Origin: Streptosporangiaceae bacterium
GTDB taxonomy: Bacteria; Actinomycetota; Actinomycetes; Streptosporangiales; Streptosporangiaceae
Length of the DNA stretch: 12,427 nucleotides
Direction of reading: 5' to 3'
NCBI GenBank assembly: GCA_030052355.1
Contig: JASIGS010000389.1
Coordinates: forward strand, 1-12,427
Position numbers and translations under genes: made by a program. The notes beneath the pieces were generated by a model. That model was not told the DNA's origin. It ran no database searches and saw only the letters and a list, made by a program, of their open reading frames with translations. Below are positions 1-6,849 of this stretch, in pieces (positions within the stretch are counted from its first letter, which is position 1; each line of letters starts with the position of its first letter).

Positions 1-1160
1 TCTGGTGGTGCTGGACGGCGCCCGCGCCCCTTACGCCGAGCCGACCGGCCGCGGCTGACCGGGCGGCCTCTCGTTCCGGCCGCGTAGCTGGCCGCCACCT
101 GCGCCGGGGTCATCGGCAAGCGCGCGGCGGACGGTGGCAGCCCGGCGTCTAGCGCATCGTTGAGCAGCAGGGCCATCGAGTAGCCGGGGTCGGCCACAAG
201 CGCCCGGTCAATGGCACACGCCGCCAGGGCACCGTTGCCTGCCTGCCACGCCGTGAACGCGAGCAGGCAGGCTGGCGCCGGCACGTACTCGGTCGCGGCC
301 GCGCGCAGTACGTCGGTCCACAGCCTGCGGTGCTCGTCGAGGTGGCTGCGATCCATCCGCGCCCAGGCGTCGTCTCGCACCCGCAGGTCGGACAGCAGCA
401 CCGCGAGCCAGGCAAGCTGCTCTCGGGAAGCGATGGAACCGCCCGCGCGGTACAGCTTTATGGCGTGCTGAATCGCGGCCCGGCCGGCCCGGGCAACCCG
501 CAGCCGGGGATCAGGATCACCGTCAGCCAGGCCCTGGGCCACGAGCTCGGACAACCGCACCCGCGCCGCGTTCGTCGCCTGCCTCACCCGCTCGGCCGTC
601 CCCGGTGGCGGCTGCAACGTGCGGGCGAGCGCGTCACGGTCGGGATGAGCAGCGTGCCCGGCCTCCGTCATCGCCGCGGCCGCCGGATGCGAACCGGGAT
701 CGTAGGGCCGGCCGTCGGCCGGGCAGCACTCCGGACTGTCGCAGAGCAGTGACCAGTACCTGCCCGCTTCGGCGCGCAGCACCTCACCGACGCAGACCCC
801 GGTCAGCATCAGCGTGCGCATCACGACGTCCAGAACCGGAACCGCCAGTGTCTCGGGTCCGTAGCCGATCATCACCGCGGCGTGGATCTCCTGGCGCTTG
901 AGAACCGATGCGGCGTGCTCCGCCACGTCGGCGATCTGCAGGGCGCGCGGCGGATCGGGCAGGTCGTACCTGAAGGTGACGCTGACCTGGGCCGGCTGGC
1001 CGGCGAGGCCAAGCACCACCAGACTGCGTTCGGGATAGAAGCCGAGCAGGTGCGGGACTATCGCCAGCACTGCCTCCGGTGAGTCGGCCGAGAGCCGCAT
1101 CTTGCGCGTGTTGCCCGTGGAGCGCGGGGACTGGTCACCCGCAGGTGTGTTAGTTGTCAT
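1..1160 (-). CDS. DUF4192 domain protein, 3' end beyond left edge
   Basis: An open frame of 386 codons runs from ATG at 1160 to the left edge without a stop, so the C-terminus is missing. Family hallmarks can be read directly: LLGFYPERSLVVLGL (residues 38-52), a Cys-rich YWSLLCDSPECCPADG block (135-150), and near the C-terminus AFTAWQAGNGALAACAI followed by RALVADPGYSMALLL (301-333). These are typical of the actinobacterial DUF4192 family, whose biochemical function is unknown. There is no signal peptide or membrane segment, so it is probably cytosolic. The visible tail (363-386) is basic and low in complexity (GRPVSRGRSARRKGRGRR). No Shine-Dalgarno precedes the ATG; a GATTCT hexamer lies 7 bases upstream, so the message may be leaderless. 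The family assignment is confident. The end of the protein and its role are not visible here. Confidence 0.85.
   Translation of the reverse strand, partial: MTTNTPAGDQSPRSTGNTRKMRLSADSPEAVLAIVPHLLGFYPERSLVVLGLAGQPAQVSVTFRYDLPDPPRALQIADVAEHAASVLKRQEIHAAVMIGYGPETLAVPVLDVVMRTLMLTGVCVGEVLRAEAGRYWSLLCDSPECCPADGRPYDPGSHPAAAAMTEAGHAAHPDRDALARTLQPPPGTAERVRQATNAARVRLSELVAQGLADGDPDPRLRVARAGRAAIQHAIKLYRAGGSIASREQLAWLAVLLSDLRVRDDAWARMDRSHLDEHRRLWTDVLRAAATEYVPAPACLLAFTAWQAGNGALAACAIDRALVADPGYSMALLLNDALDAGLPPSAARLPMTPAQVAASYAAGTRGRPVSRGRSARRKGRGRRPAPP
2..58 (+). CDS. possible 3' end of an unidentified plus-strand gene
   Basis: Frame 2 reads LVVLDGARAPYAEPTGRG and then TGA at 56-58. Of its 18 sense codons, 17 end in G or C, as expected for a real gene in this genome. 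The minus-strand DUF4192 tail over the same bases has a poorer third-position bias. Eighteen residues are too few to name a family. If it is real, it converges on and overlaps the DUF4192 3' end; if not, it is only a chance open frame opposite a basic tail. The sequence left of the window would settle it. Confidence 0.3.
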   Translation: MVVLDGARAPYAEPTGRG

Positions 1161-1167
1161 GCCGGCC

Positions 1168-1173
1168 AGAATC
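1168..1173 (-). promoter_or_regulatory. possible -10 element of the DUF4192 gene
   Basis: On the minus strand GATTCT ends 7 bases before the ATG at 1160. It keeps the second A and final T of a TANNNT -10 but not the first T. There is no Shine-Dalgarno, which fits a leaderless transcript starting at or next to the ATG. No clear -35 is visible. The rest of the 1161-1308 gap shows no gene. It holds two CAGCGCC direct repeats (around 1263 and 1288) of unknown meaning. Confidence 0.25.
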
Positions 1174-1308
1174 GAGCCGATGCTCCCCGACGGGCCAAAC
1201 GTTAAATGGCCGCAGACGCGCAGGAGCGTGAGTTATGCACCGCGCGCGCAAAGCTGCTTGACTCAGCGCCGACGCGCCGAGCCGTCACAGCGCCACGATG
1301 TCGCGCCT

Positions 1309-1512
1309 TCAGCGCATCATGAGATTGGGCATCAGGCCCAGAGCCAGGCCGGTCGCAACCAGCGCCGCACACAGAATGATCAAGACGATCACCCAGCCGG
1401 TGCAGCCGAGCGGGCGACGGCGCCGCCTGCGGCGGCCGGCCGATTGCTGCTTCAAAGGCTCGACGAGTCCCTTCTGCCAAGGCAGGCTCTCCACTACAAA
1501 GACTGCCGCCAC
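1309..1512 (-). CDS. small Arg-rich single-pass membrane protein
   Basis: The frame encodes 67 residues from a GTG at 1512, preceded at 6 bases by GAGGT, the best ribosome site available. Residues 1-24 are mildly polar (with ESLPWQKGLVEPLKQQS). Residues 26-34 hold a run of seven arginines. A hydrophobic segment follows at about 40-60 (GWVIVLIILCAALVATGLAL), and the protein ends in PNLMMR. Under the positive-inside rule the Arg-rich side should be cytoplasmic. I do not recognise a family. It lies 73 bases downstream of mshC on the same strand and could be co-transcribed with it. Other starts are possible: GTG at the ESLPW position or TTG at KQQS would leave 48-60 residues. The membrane segment and basic block make a real gene likely, but no homology was available to prove it. 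Confidence 0.5.
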   Translation of the reverse strand: MAAVFVVESLPWQKGLVEPLKQQSAGRRRRRRRPLGCTGWVIVLIILCAALVATGLALGLMPNLMMR

Positions 1513-1585
1513 CTGGTGACCTCGGCAACAGCCATCACCTGGTCGATTACCGGATGAACCTGTGCCTGGCAGGCACCAGCGAAGG

Positions 1586-2851
1586 TCAGAGGGCGATGCC
1601 GAGCAGGGCGTCGGCCGCGGCCCGCAAGAGCGCCCCGGATCCCTTGAGCTCGTCCGGGGAGCCAGCGGTGATCGCGGCAGCCCAGGCGTCCATGACCGCG
1701 AGGGCTCCCGGCGCGTCGAGATCGTCGGCGAGCCGTTCGCGCACCGCAGCGAGCATTGGGCCGGCCGCAGAGCCGCGATCGGCCTGCAGGCCACCTCCGG
1801 CCGGGGCGGCACCTGCCGCGGCCCGCCAGTTCGCCAGCCGCTCGGCCGCCCGCTCGAGCCCGGCATCCGTCCAGTCCCAGTCCTGCCGGTAGTGGTGGGC
1901 CAGGATCGCGAGCCTGATGGCCATCGGGTCGTGCCCGGCCGCGAGGAGTCCGGAGACGAACACCAGGTTGCCCCTGGATTTCGACATCTTCTCGCCGTCA
2001 AGCCGGACCATGCCCGAGTGCGCGTACGAGCGGGCGAACACCGGCGAGCCGTTACCGCCGAGCGCCACCCGAGCGTGCGAGGCGCTCATCTCGTGGTGCG
2101 GGAAGATCAGGTCCCGGCCGCCGGCCTGCACGTCGAACGAGACACCAAGGTAGTGCGTGGCGATCGCGGCACACTCGACGTGCCAGCCGGGCCGGCCGGG
2201 CCCGAACCCAGAGGGCCAAGAGGGCTCACCGGGCCGCTGCGTCAGCCAGACCAGCGGATCCACCGGATCCTTCTTGCCTGGCCGACCGGGGTCACCGCCG
2301 TTCTCCGCCGCAAGCCGGTACATCGCGGCGGCGTCGAGCCCGGACACTGAGCCGAAGGCAGGGTCGCTGGAACGGGAGAAGTACACATCGCCGTCGAGCT
2401 CGTACAGCGCGCCCCGGTCGGACAGGGACTGGTTGAGTCGCTCGATCAAAGGCAGCGCTTCGACGGCACCCACCAGGTGAGCGGGTGGCAGCACGCGCAG
2501 CGCCGCCATGTCGGACCGGTACAACGCGATCTCGCGTTCCGCGAGCGCCCGCCAGTCCTCCCCGTCGCGGTCGGCGCGCTCCAGCAGGGGATCATCGACG
2601 TCGGTGACGTTCTGCACGTAGCTGACCTGCTTGCCCGCGTCGAGCCAGGCTCTCTGCAGCAGGTCCCAGGCCACGTACGTGGCGGCGTGGCCAATGTGCG
2701 TCGCGTCGTAGGGGGTGATGCCGCAGGCGTAGAGGCGGGCAGCCTCGCCGGGAGCAGCGACCACGAGCGCGCCGGCCGCGGTGTCCCAGACCATGGGCTC
2801 CGGACCGCGTCCGGGCAAGTCGGGCACATCGGGCGCTGGCCAGGAATCCAT
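1586..2851 (-). CDS. mshC: MshC, cysteine:GlcN-Ins ligase of mycothiol synthesis
   Basis: MshC performs the ATP-dependent ligation of L-cysteine to the amine of glucosaminyl-inositol, the third enzymatic step of mycothiol biosynthesis, in the cytosol. The 421-residue product has the family's usual length (about 410-420) and N-terminus ([16 protein letters not shown]). As a cysteinyl-tRNA synthetase paralogue it shows a zinc-ligand Cys in [10 protein letters not shown] (C43), the HIGH motif in THIGHAATY (52-55), [13 protein letters not shown] (81-93), GWHVEC (C227), PHHE (251-254) and KMSKS (288-292). It lacks the anticodon-binding extension of true CysRS. The frame stays open upstream to 3094, but homology starts at 2851. 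No Shine-Dalgarno precedes that ATG; TAACCT lies 7 bases upstream. The 232-bp gap to the upstream regulator gene makes separate transcription likely. The small membrane protein follows downstream. Confidence 0.97.
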   Translation of the reverse strand: MDSWPAPDVPDLPGRGPEPMVWDTAAGALVVAAPGEAARLYACGITPYDATHIGHAATYVAWDLLQRAWLDAGKQVSYVQNVTDVDDPLLERADRDGEDWRALAEREIALYRSDMAALRVLPPAHLVGAVEALPLIERLNQSLSDRGALYELDGDVYFSRSSDPAFGSVSGLDAAAMYRLAAENGGDPGRPGKKDPVDPLVWLTQRPGEPSWPSGFGPGRPGWHVECAAIATHYLGVSFDVQAGGRDLIFPHHEMSASHARVALGGNGSPVFARSYAHSGMVRLDGEKMSKSRGNLVFVSGLLAAGHDPMAIRLAILAHHYRQDWDWTDAGLERAAERLANWRAAAGAAPAGGGLQADRGSAAGPMLAAVRERLADDLDAPGALAVMDAWAAAITAGSPDELKGSGALLRAAADALLGIAL

Positions 2852-2858
2852 GGCCGTC

Positions 2859-2864
2859 AGGTTA
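2859..2864 (-). promoter_or_regulatory. likely -10 element for leaderless mshC transcript
   Basis: On the minus strand TAACCT (TANNNT) is followed by exactly 7 bases and then the mshC ATG at 2851. No purine-rich ribosome site lies in between. That spacing puts the transcription start on or next to the ATG. A convincing -35 is absent, which is common for actinobacterial promoters. The element supports 2851 over upstream in-frame starts. Confidence 0.4.
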
Positions 2865-2915
2865 TCGCTGCCGCGACCCCGCTCCGGCCGACGGCCTCTG
2901 CCACGGCCTGGCCAC

Positions 2916-2990
2916 TCAGGCACGCTCGAACGCGTCCGCAAAGGCAATGAGCCGGGGCTCGCTCCAGGTCGGTCAGACGAAAGACGCCCA
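2916..2990 (-). pseudogene. degenerate 3' end of an amidase gene
   Basis: Read on the minus strand in the amidase frame, this gives [18 protein letters not shown] and then a stop at 2918-2916, against [22 protein letters not shown] in the intact amidase ending at 6850. At DNA level 2923-2985 matches 6857-6919 at 56 of 63 positions without gaps, including a 26-base exact run. In-frame TGA immediately precedes the PTWSEPR stretch, so it cannot be expressed as part of an amidase. Weaker, gapped similarity (GCCT, GGTGGG and CCGGCCGG blocks) continues to about 3025 and matches the VPAGMVSGLPVG part of the intact gene. It is a displaced or decayed gene end lying between the SARP gene and mshC. The rest of the 2852-3083 gap shows no gene. 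Confidence 0.7.
2923..2985. repeat. left copy of 63-bp direct repeat
   Basis: This copy pairs with 6857-6919 in the same orientation, 3934 bp apart, with 56 of 63 bases identical by hand alignment. It corresponds to the last 20 or so codons of an amidase gene. The pair brackets the SARP regulator and the secreted beta-trefoil-like gene. Confidence 0.8.
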
Positions 2991-3083
2991 CCCGTAGGCG
3001 CGGACAGTTGCCTTCCGGCCGGCCTTACTCCTGGACCGTGCTTGTCGTATGCGCCACCCCGGACTGAGTCTGCTCCAACCTTT

Positions 3084-6000
3084 CTAGGCATCAAGCCTGG
3101 ACCGGACCTGGTCTGCCTCGGGTGCGCCGAGCTGACCGTAGAGAGTCAGTGCCTGCTGCCAGTGGTAGCGGGCTCGCTCTTCCTCGCCGGCCCGGTAGTG
3201 GCTGTCGCCGAGGTCGCGGTGGGCGCTGGCTTGCTGGTAGATGTTGCCGGTACCGACTGCGAGCCGGAGCGCTGTGGTCAGCTCGGCGCGAGCGGCGGCG
3301 GGCTGGTCGTCCCCGTGCAGGGCCGCGGCGAGGTTTCGGAGCGTGGTGATCTCGCCGTGCTGGTAGCCGACCTGACGGTATAGCGTCAATGCCTGCCGGA
3401 GGTGGCTGATGGCCTGCCGGTAGTTGCTCTGGCGCAGGCTCACCTCGCCAAGCAGCATGAGCTGGGTGGCCACGCCGGCGACCTGCCCGGTGGCACGGTA
3501 GATGGCCAGGGCCTGCTCGAGAAAGTCAGTGGCCTGCGTCAGCTGACCCCGGCGGAGGCTCAGCTCGCCGAGACCCTCTAGCGCCCGAGCCTCGCCGTGC
3601 TGGTCTTGCGCATCGCGGAGCACCGGAAGGGCACCTTGCAGGTGCTCCGCCGCCTGGTCATATGAGCCCAGCTCGGTCTCGGCGGCCGCGAGATTGGCCA
3701 GCGTGCGCGCCACGCCGAGGCTGTCGCCCGCATCCTGGTAAGCGGCGATCGCCTGGCGCTGGTAGGCAGCCGCCGCATCGTGGTTGTGAAGCTGCGACTC
3801 GGTGATGGCGAGATTGAACAGGGCCCTGGCCTGGCCGACAGTGTCGCCGCACTGCCGGTAACGCTCCAGCGCCGCCTGGTTGTGCTCGGCCGCGTCGCGG
3901 AAATGACCCGTCATGATGCCGATGCCGCCGAGGCCGCTCAGCATCTCGGCCTCGGCAGCCGCGTCGCCGGACCGGCGGGCGGCCTGCAGTCCGTGGCTGT
4001 AGATGGTGCCGGCTTCGGGCAGGTGGCTGGCGTCCATCAGATAGCGAAACAGGGTGTGGGCTATATCGGTGGCGTGCCGGGGCCAGCCGTGGCCGACGCA
4101 GTGCACGACCACCGCGACCAGGTTCGCCCGCTCGCGGTCCAGCCACCCAAGGGCGGCTTCCTGGCCGGGCATGGCCAGGCCGCCGACAGCGGCAGCTGAA
4201 GAGATCCGTGGCCGCCGGTCAGCCTCGGCAGGGAACAACACGTCCATCGCGGCGGCGGCTGTGGCCAGGTAGTAGTCGAACAACCGGCTCAGCGCCTGGT
4301 CACAGTGGCCGACGGTGCCGCGGGCTGCTTGCTCGCGGGCATAGGCGCGCAGCAGGTCATGCATGCCATACCGGCCGGGGCCGCTGGCCTGAAGCAGACT
4401 GGCCCGGCGCAGTCGGCCCAGCACCCGGCGGGCCTGCCCGGACGTGGTGCCGGTCAGCGCCGCCGCAGCGGGTGCGTCCAGGTCGCCTCCGGGGTGCAGG
4501 CCGATCAGCGCGAACGCGCTGGCCACTTCGCTGGCCAGCTGACGCAGCGACCAGGAGAACACCGCCCGCACATCGGCCCGGTCCTCCCCGGCGTCCAGCA
4601 AGTCAAGCCGGGCCGCCGCCAGCTCGGCGGCCAGATCCCGCAATCCGGTCTCTGGGCGGGCGGCCGCATGCTCGGCGGCGAGCCGCAGCGCCAGCGGCAG
4701 CCGGGCGCACAGCCCGGCCAGTTCCGCCACCGCTCCCGGCTCAGCATCCGCCCGCGGCCCGATCAGCGACCGCAGCAGGCCAGCCGCGTCAGGCACCGGC
4801 AGCACGTCCAGGTCCAGCCGCTGGGCTCCGTCGGCGGCTACCAGCCCGGCCAGCTGATCTCGGCTGGTCACCACCGCCACGCAGCCCGGATCACCGGGCA
4901 GCAGCGGCCGCACCTGCTCGCCGTCACGGGCGTTGTCCAGCAGTACTAGCACCCGACGACCGGCCAGCCTGCTGCGATACAAACGGACCCGGTCCTCCAC
5001 CCCGTCCGGGATGTCGGTGCCCGGCACGCCCAAGGCACGCAGGAACCCGGCTAACGCGTCCGCCACCGGGACAGGCTCGTCCGGGTCATACCCGCGCAGG
5101 TCTACACACAGCTGCCCATCCGGGAACCGCCCGGCGACCCGGTGCGCCCACTGCACCGCCAGCGCAGTCTTACCCACCCCTGCTGTGCCCCCGACGGCAC
5201 AGATCACCAGCGCGCATGCCCCGTCCCCGGCCGCTAGGTGAGACAGCTCAGCCAGCTCGGTCGCCCGCCCGGTGAAGTGAGCGACCGGCGCGGGCAACTC
5301 GCGCGGCACAACTCTCTGCGCCGCTGGCTGAGCCGACCCTAGGGAACGCGGCTCCGTCAGCGCGGGGTCTGCGGCCAGGATCTGCTGCTGCAGCTGCCGC
5401 AGTTCGGGCCCTGGCTCTGCTCCGAGTTCTTCGCGCAGCACCGCGCGGACATGCTTATAAGCGGCCAGCGCCTGCGCCTGCTGGCCGTTCCGGTATAGCG
5501 CAAGCATCAGCAGCGCATGCAGCCGCTCCCGCAGCGGATGCAGCGCAATCGTCTGACGAAGGTCTGCGACCACCTCACCGTGGTGCCCCAACTGGAGGTC
5601 AGCCGCGCAGCGCAGCTCGAGAGCCTGCAGCCGGAGTTCGGTAAGCCGCGGTGCCTCGCGTAACGTCAGCCACTCCGACGGCACGTCGCTCAGCGGCTCA
5701 CCTCGCCACAGGGACAGGCCAGCGCGCAGGGCTGCGGCAGCCTCGCGCCAGGCGCCGGCGTCACAGTGCGTCCGCGCTGTCTCATACGAACTGGTGAACC
5801 TGTCCATGTCGAGTTCCCCGGGAGCAACCCGAATCGTGTATCCGCCGGGCACGGTCTTAATCCGGGAGTCACCGCAGCCTGCCAGCGCCTTCCGTAGCTC
5901 CTTCACGTAGTTGCGGATCGAGCCGTGCGCCGAGGCTGGCGGATCCCCCGCCCAGGTCGCCGCGGTCAGCTCGTCGAGCGACACCATGCCGTTGGGTTTC

Positions 6001-6116
6001 AGCAGCAGCGCGGCCAGCAGCACCCGCTGCTTGCCCGGCAGCGCCGGCAGCGCTGTCCCGGCGCAACGCACCTCCAGCGGCCCGAGCAGACAGAACTCAA
6101 CCTCGCACGCCGCCAC
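3084..6116 (-). CDS. AfsR-like SARP/STAND transcriptional regulator with TPR repeats
   Basis: This is a 1010-residue regulator with the layout of Streptomyces AfsR. An OmpR-type winged helix lies at about 7-97 ([35 protein letters not shown]). The bacterial transcriptional activation domain is at about 100-247 ([32 protein letters not shown]). The NB-ARC ATPase has its P-loop GGTAGVGKT at 309-317, Walker B VLVLLDN at 389-395, ARLPLAL at 471-477 and MHDL at 585-588. TPR repeats of about 40 residues occupy about 720-1000. AfsR-type proteins bind DNA near the -35 region of target promoters and are gated by nucleotide binding and oligomerisation. The start is GTG at 6116, with GGGAG 5 bases upstream; an in-frame TAA lies farther upstream, so no earlier start exists. 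Leu152 and Leu355 use rare TTA codons. The divergently transcribed beta-trefoil-like gene is the obvious candidate target, by position only. Confidence 0.95.
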   Translation of the reverse strand: MAACEVEFCLLGPLEVRCAGTALPALPGKQRVLLAALLLKPNGMVSLDELTAATWAGDPPASAHGSIRNYVKELRKALAGCGDSRIKTVPGGYTIRVAPGELDMDRFTSSYETARTHCDAGAWREAAAALRAGLSLWRGEPLSDVPSEWLTLREAPRLTELRLQALELRCAADLQLGHHGEVVADLRQTIALHPLRERLHALLMLALYRNGQQAQALAAYKHVRAVLREELGAEPGPELRQLQQQILAADPALTEPRSLGSAQPAAQRVVPRELPAPVAHFTGRATELAELSHLAAGDGACALVICAVGGTAGVGKTALAVQWAHRVAGRFPDGQLCVDLRGYDPDEPVPVADALAGFLRALGVPGTDIPDGVEDRVRLYRSRLAGRRVLVLLDNARDGEQVRPLLPGDPGCVAVVTSRDQLAGLVAADGAQRLDLDVLPVPDAAGLLRSLIGPRADAEPGAVAELAGLCARLPLALRLAAEHAAARPETGLRDLAAELAAARLDLLDAGEDRADVRAVFSWSLRQLASEVASAFALIGLHPGGDLDAPAAAALTGTTSGQARRVLGRLRRASLLQASGPGRYGMHDLLRAYAREQAARGTVGHCDQALSRLFDYYLATAAAAMDVLFPAEADRRPRISSAAAVGGLAMPGQEAALGWLDRERANLVAVVVHCVGHGWPRHATDIAHTLFRYLMDASHLPEAGTIYSHGLQAARRSGDAAAEAEMLSGLGGIGIMTGHFRDAAEHNQAALERYRQCGDTVGQARALFNLAITESQLHNHDAAAAYQRQAIAAYQDAGDSLGVARTLANLAAAETELGSYDQAAEHLQGALPVLRDAQDQHGEARALEGLGELSLRRGQLTQATDFLEQALAIYRATGQVAGVATQLMLLGEVSLRQSNYRQAISHLRQALTLYRQVGYQHGEITTLRNLAAALHGDDQPAAARAELTTALRLAVGTGNIYQQASAHRDLGDSHYRAGEEERARYHWQQALTLYGQLGAPEADQVRSRLDA

Positions 6117-6174
6117 GGCCGCTCCCGCAGTCCCGTTATCGCCGCATTACGCAGATGCTAACTCTCCGTCGCAG

Positions 6175-6198
6175 CCTTAATGGCGGCATTGCTTAAGG
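6175..6198. promoter_or_regulatory. inverted repeat in the divergent promoter region
   Basis: CCTTAA (6175-6180) and TTAAGG (6193-6198) form a perfect 6-bp inverted repeat. Nested inside is AATG-GCGG-CATT (6179-6190). It lies in the 150-bp region between the SARP gene (start 6116) and the secreted-protein gene (start 6267). It could be an operator for a dimeric regulator acting on either promoter. SARPs usually bind direct repeats, and I found no convincing heptamer repeat here. The role is inference from position and symmetry. Confidence 0.4.
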
Positions 6199-6266
6199 GC
6201 GCGGTCTCACAGGGAGTCCGAGTCGCGGCGTGCCTGAGCCAAACATGCAGTGGAAAGGACGAGGAA

Positions 6267-6758
6267 ATGAAATTCAGGAAACATCTGGCGGTCATCGCCG
6301 GAGTCGCGGCCATCGTAGCCGGAACGGGAGTAGTCACCGCGAGCGCAGCCTCCGCCGCTACCGAGTACGAACTGTGCAATGGCGCAGGAGGATGTTTGTC
6401 CGTCACTGCTCAAAACAACATCGTGGACGTGATAGACCAAAGCAACTCCGAGGTTGCCACTTACCAGAAAAAGGGCCAAGGCAATGGCTACTTCGAGTAT
6501 GAGCAAGGCACGACAAAGAACTGCCTAGAATTCAACAGTGGCTATGTAATCCTGGCCACGTGTAATCCTGACGTACTAGCCCAGAACTGGGAAGCTATCG
6601 ACGGCTACATAATTAGCGAATACGACATCAATGGCAATACAGGCTACTGTATGCAAAAGGTGCCATCAGGCGATGCATACGTTGACGAAGTTAATCCGTG
6701 CAGCTATACGGATACTCCGCCTCCCGCCGAGATGGACTGGGAAACCGAGGCGGCATAA
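6267..6758 (+). CDS. secreted small beta-trefoil-like (ricin-B-like) protein
   Basis: The product is 163 residues. A Sec signal peptide spans about 1-31 (KFRK, then LAVIAGVAAIVAGTGVV, then ASAASAA), leaving a mature chain of about 132 residues, the size of one beta-trefoil. Three spaced Cys motifs, GGCLSV (C43), KNCLEF (C86) and GYCMQ (C128), recur every 42-43 residues. QNW (106-108) matches the QxW motif of ricin-B folds, and MDW (156-158) is a weaker echo. Other cysteines are C37, C99 and C145. Such folds often bind sugars, but binding residues cannot be judged here, and the trefoil call rests on these motifs alone. ATG 6267 is chosen because it begins the signal peptide and follows AAGGA with 7 bases between. 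GC is about 48% over 6421-6660, far below its neighbours, which suggests transfer. It is divergent from the SARP gene and ends before a strong hairpin. Confidence 0.7.
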   Translation: MKFRKHLAVIAGVAAIVAGTGVVTASAASAATEYELCNGAGGCLSVTAQNNIVDVIDQSNSEVATYQKKGQGNGYFEYEQGTTKNCLEFNSGYVILATCNPDVLAQNWEAIDGYIISEYDINGNTGYCMQKVPSGDAYVDEVNPCSYTDTPPPAEMDWETEAA

Positions 6759-6777
6759 CCCCAGCGGGCCGCGGGCC

Positions 6778-6805
6778 AGGGCAGCCACTGTCTTGTGGCT
6801 GCCCT
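6778..6805. terminator. bidirectional hairpin terminator
   Basis: AGGGCAGCCAC (6778-6788) pairs perfectly over 11 bp with GTGGCTGCCCT (6795-6805) around a 6-base loop. It lies between the convergent secreted-protein gene (ends 6758) and amidase gene (ends 6850), so it can end transcription from both sides. There is no U-tract, which is usual for actinomycete terminators. A second small hairpin, CCGCT-gca-AGCGG (6823-6835), lies closer to the amidase stop. Confidence 0.8.
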
Positions 6806-6849
6806 CCGCCGCATACCGGCCTCCGCTGCAAGCGGTCAAGAACGATGAT

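Noticed and set aside
1586..2851. Calling this gene a cysteinyl-tRNA synthetase
   Set aside because: HIGH, KMSKS and the zinc ligands are shared, but the 421-residue length, the [16 protein letters not shown] start and the lack of a C-terminal anticodon-binding part fit MshC.
2852..3094. N-terminal extension of MshC to an ATG at 3094
   Set aside because: The frame is open, but the extension has no family similarity, overlaps the end of the SARP gene and covers the amidase remnant. The family start and a -10-like hexamer support 2851.
4208..5275. Long plus-strand open frame opposite the SARP gene
   Set aside because: Its Pro/Arg/Ala-rich composition is typical of the antisense of a GC-rich gene, and the opposite strand carries clear SARP and NB-ARC motifs.
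6180..6266. Earlier start for the secreted beta-trefoil-like protein
   Set aside because: It would put about 29 residues before a textbook signal peptide and would include the inverted repeat. ATG 6267 has a ribosome site at proper spacing.
6117..6266. SARP heptamer direct repeats upstream of the secreted gene
   Set aside because: I looked for 7-bp repeats at 11-bp or 22-bp spacing near a -10 element and found none convincing.
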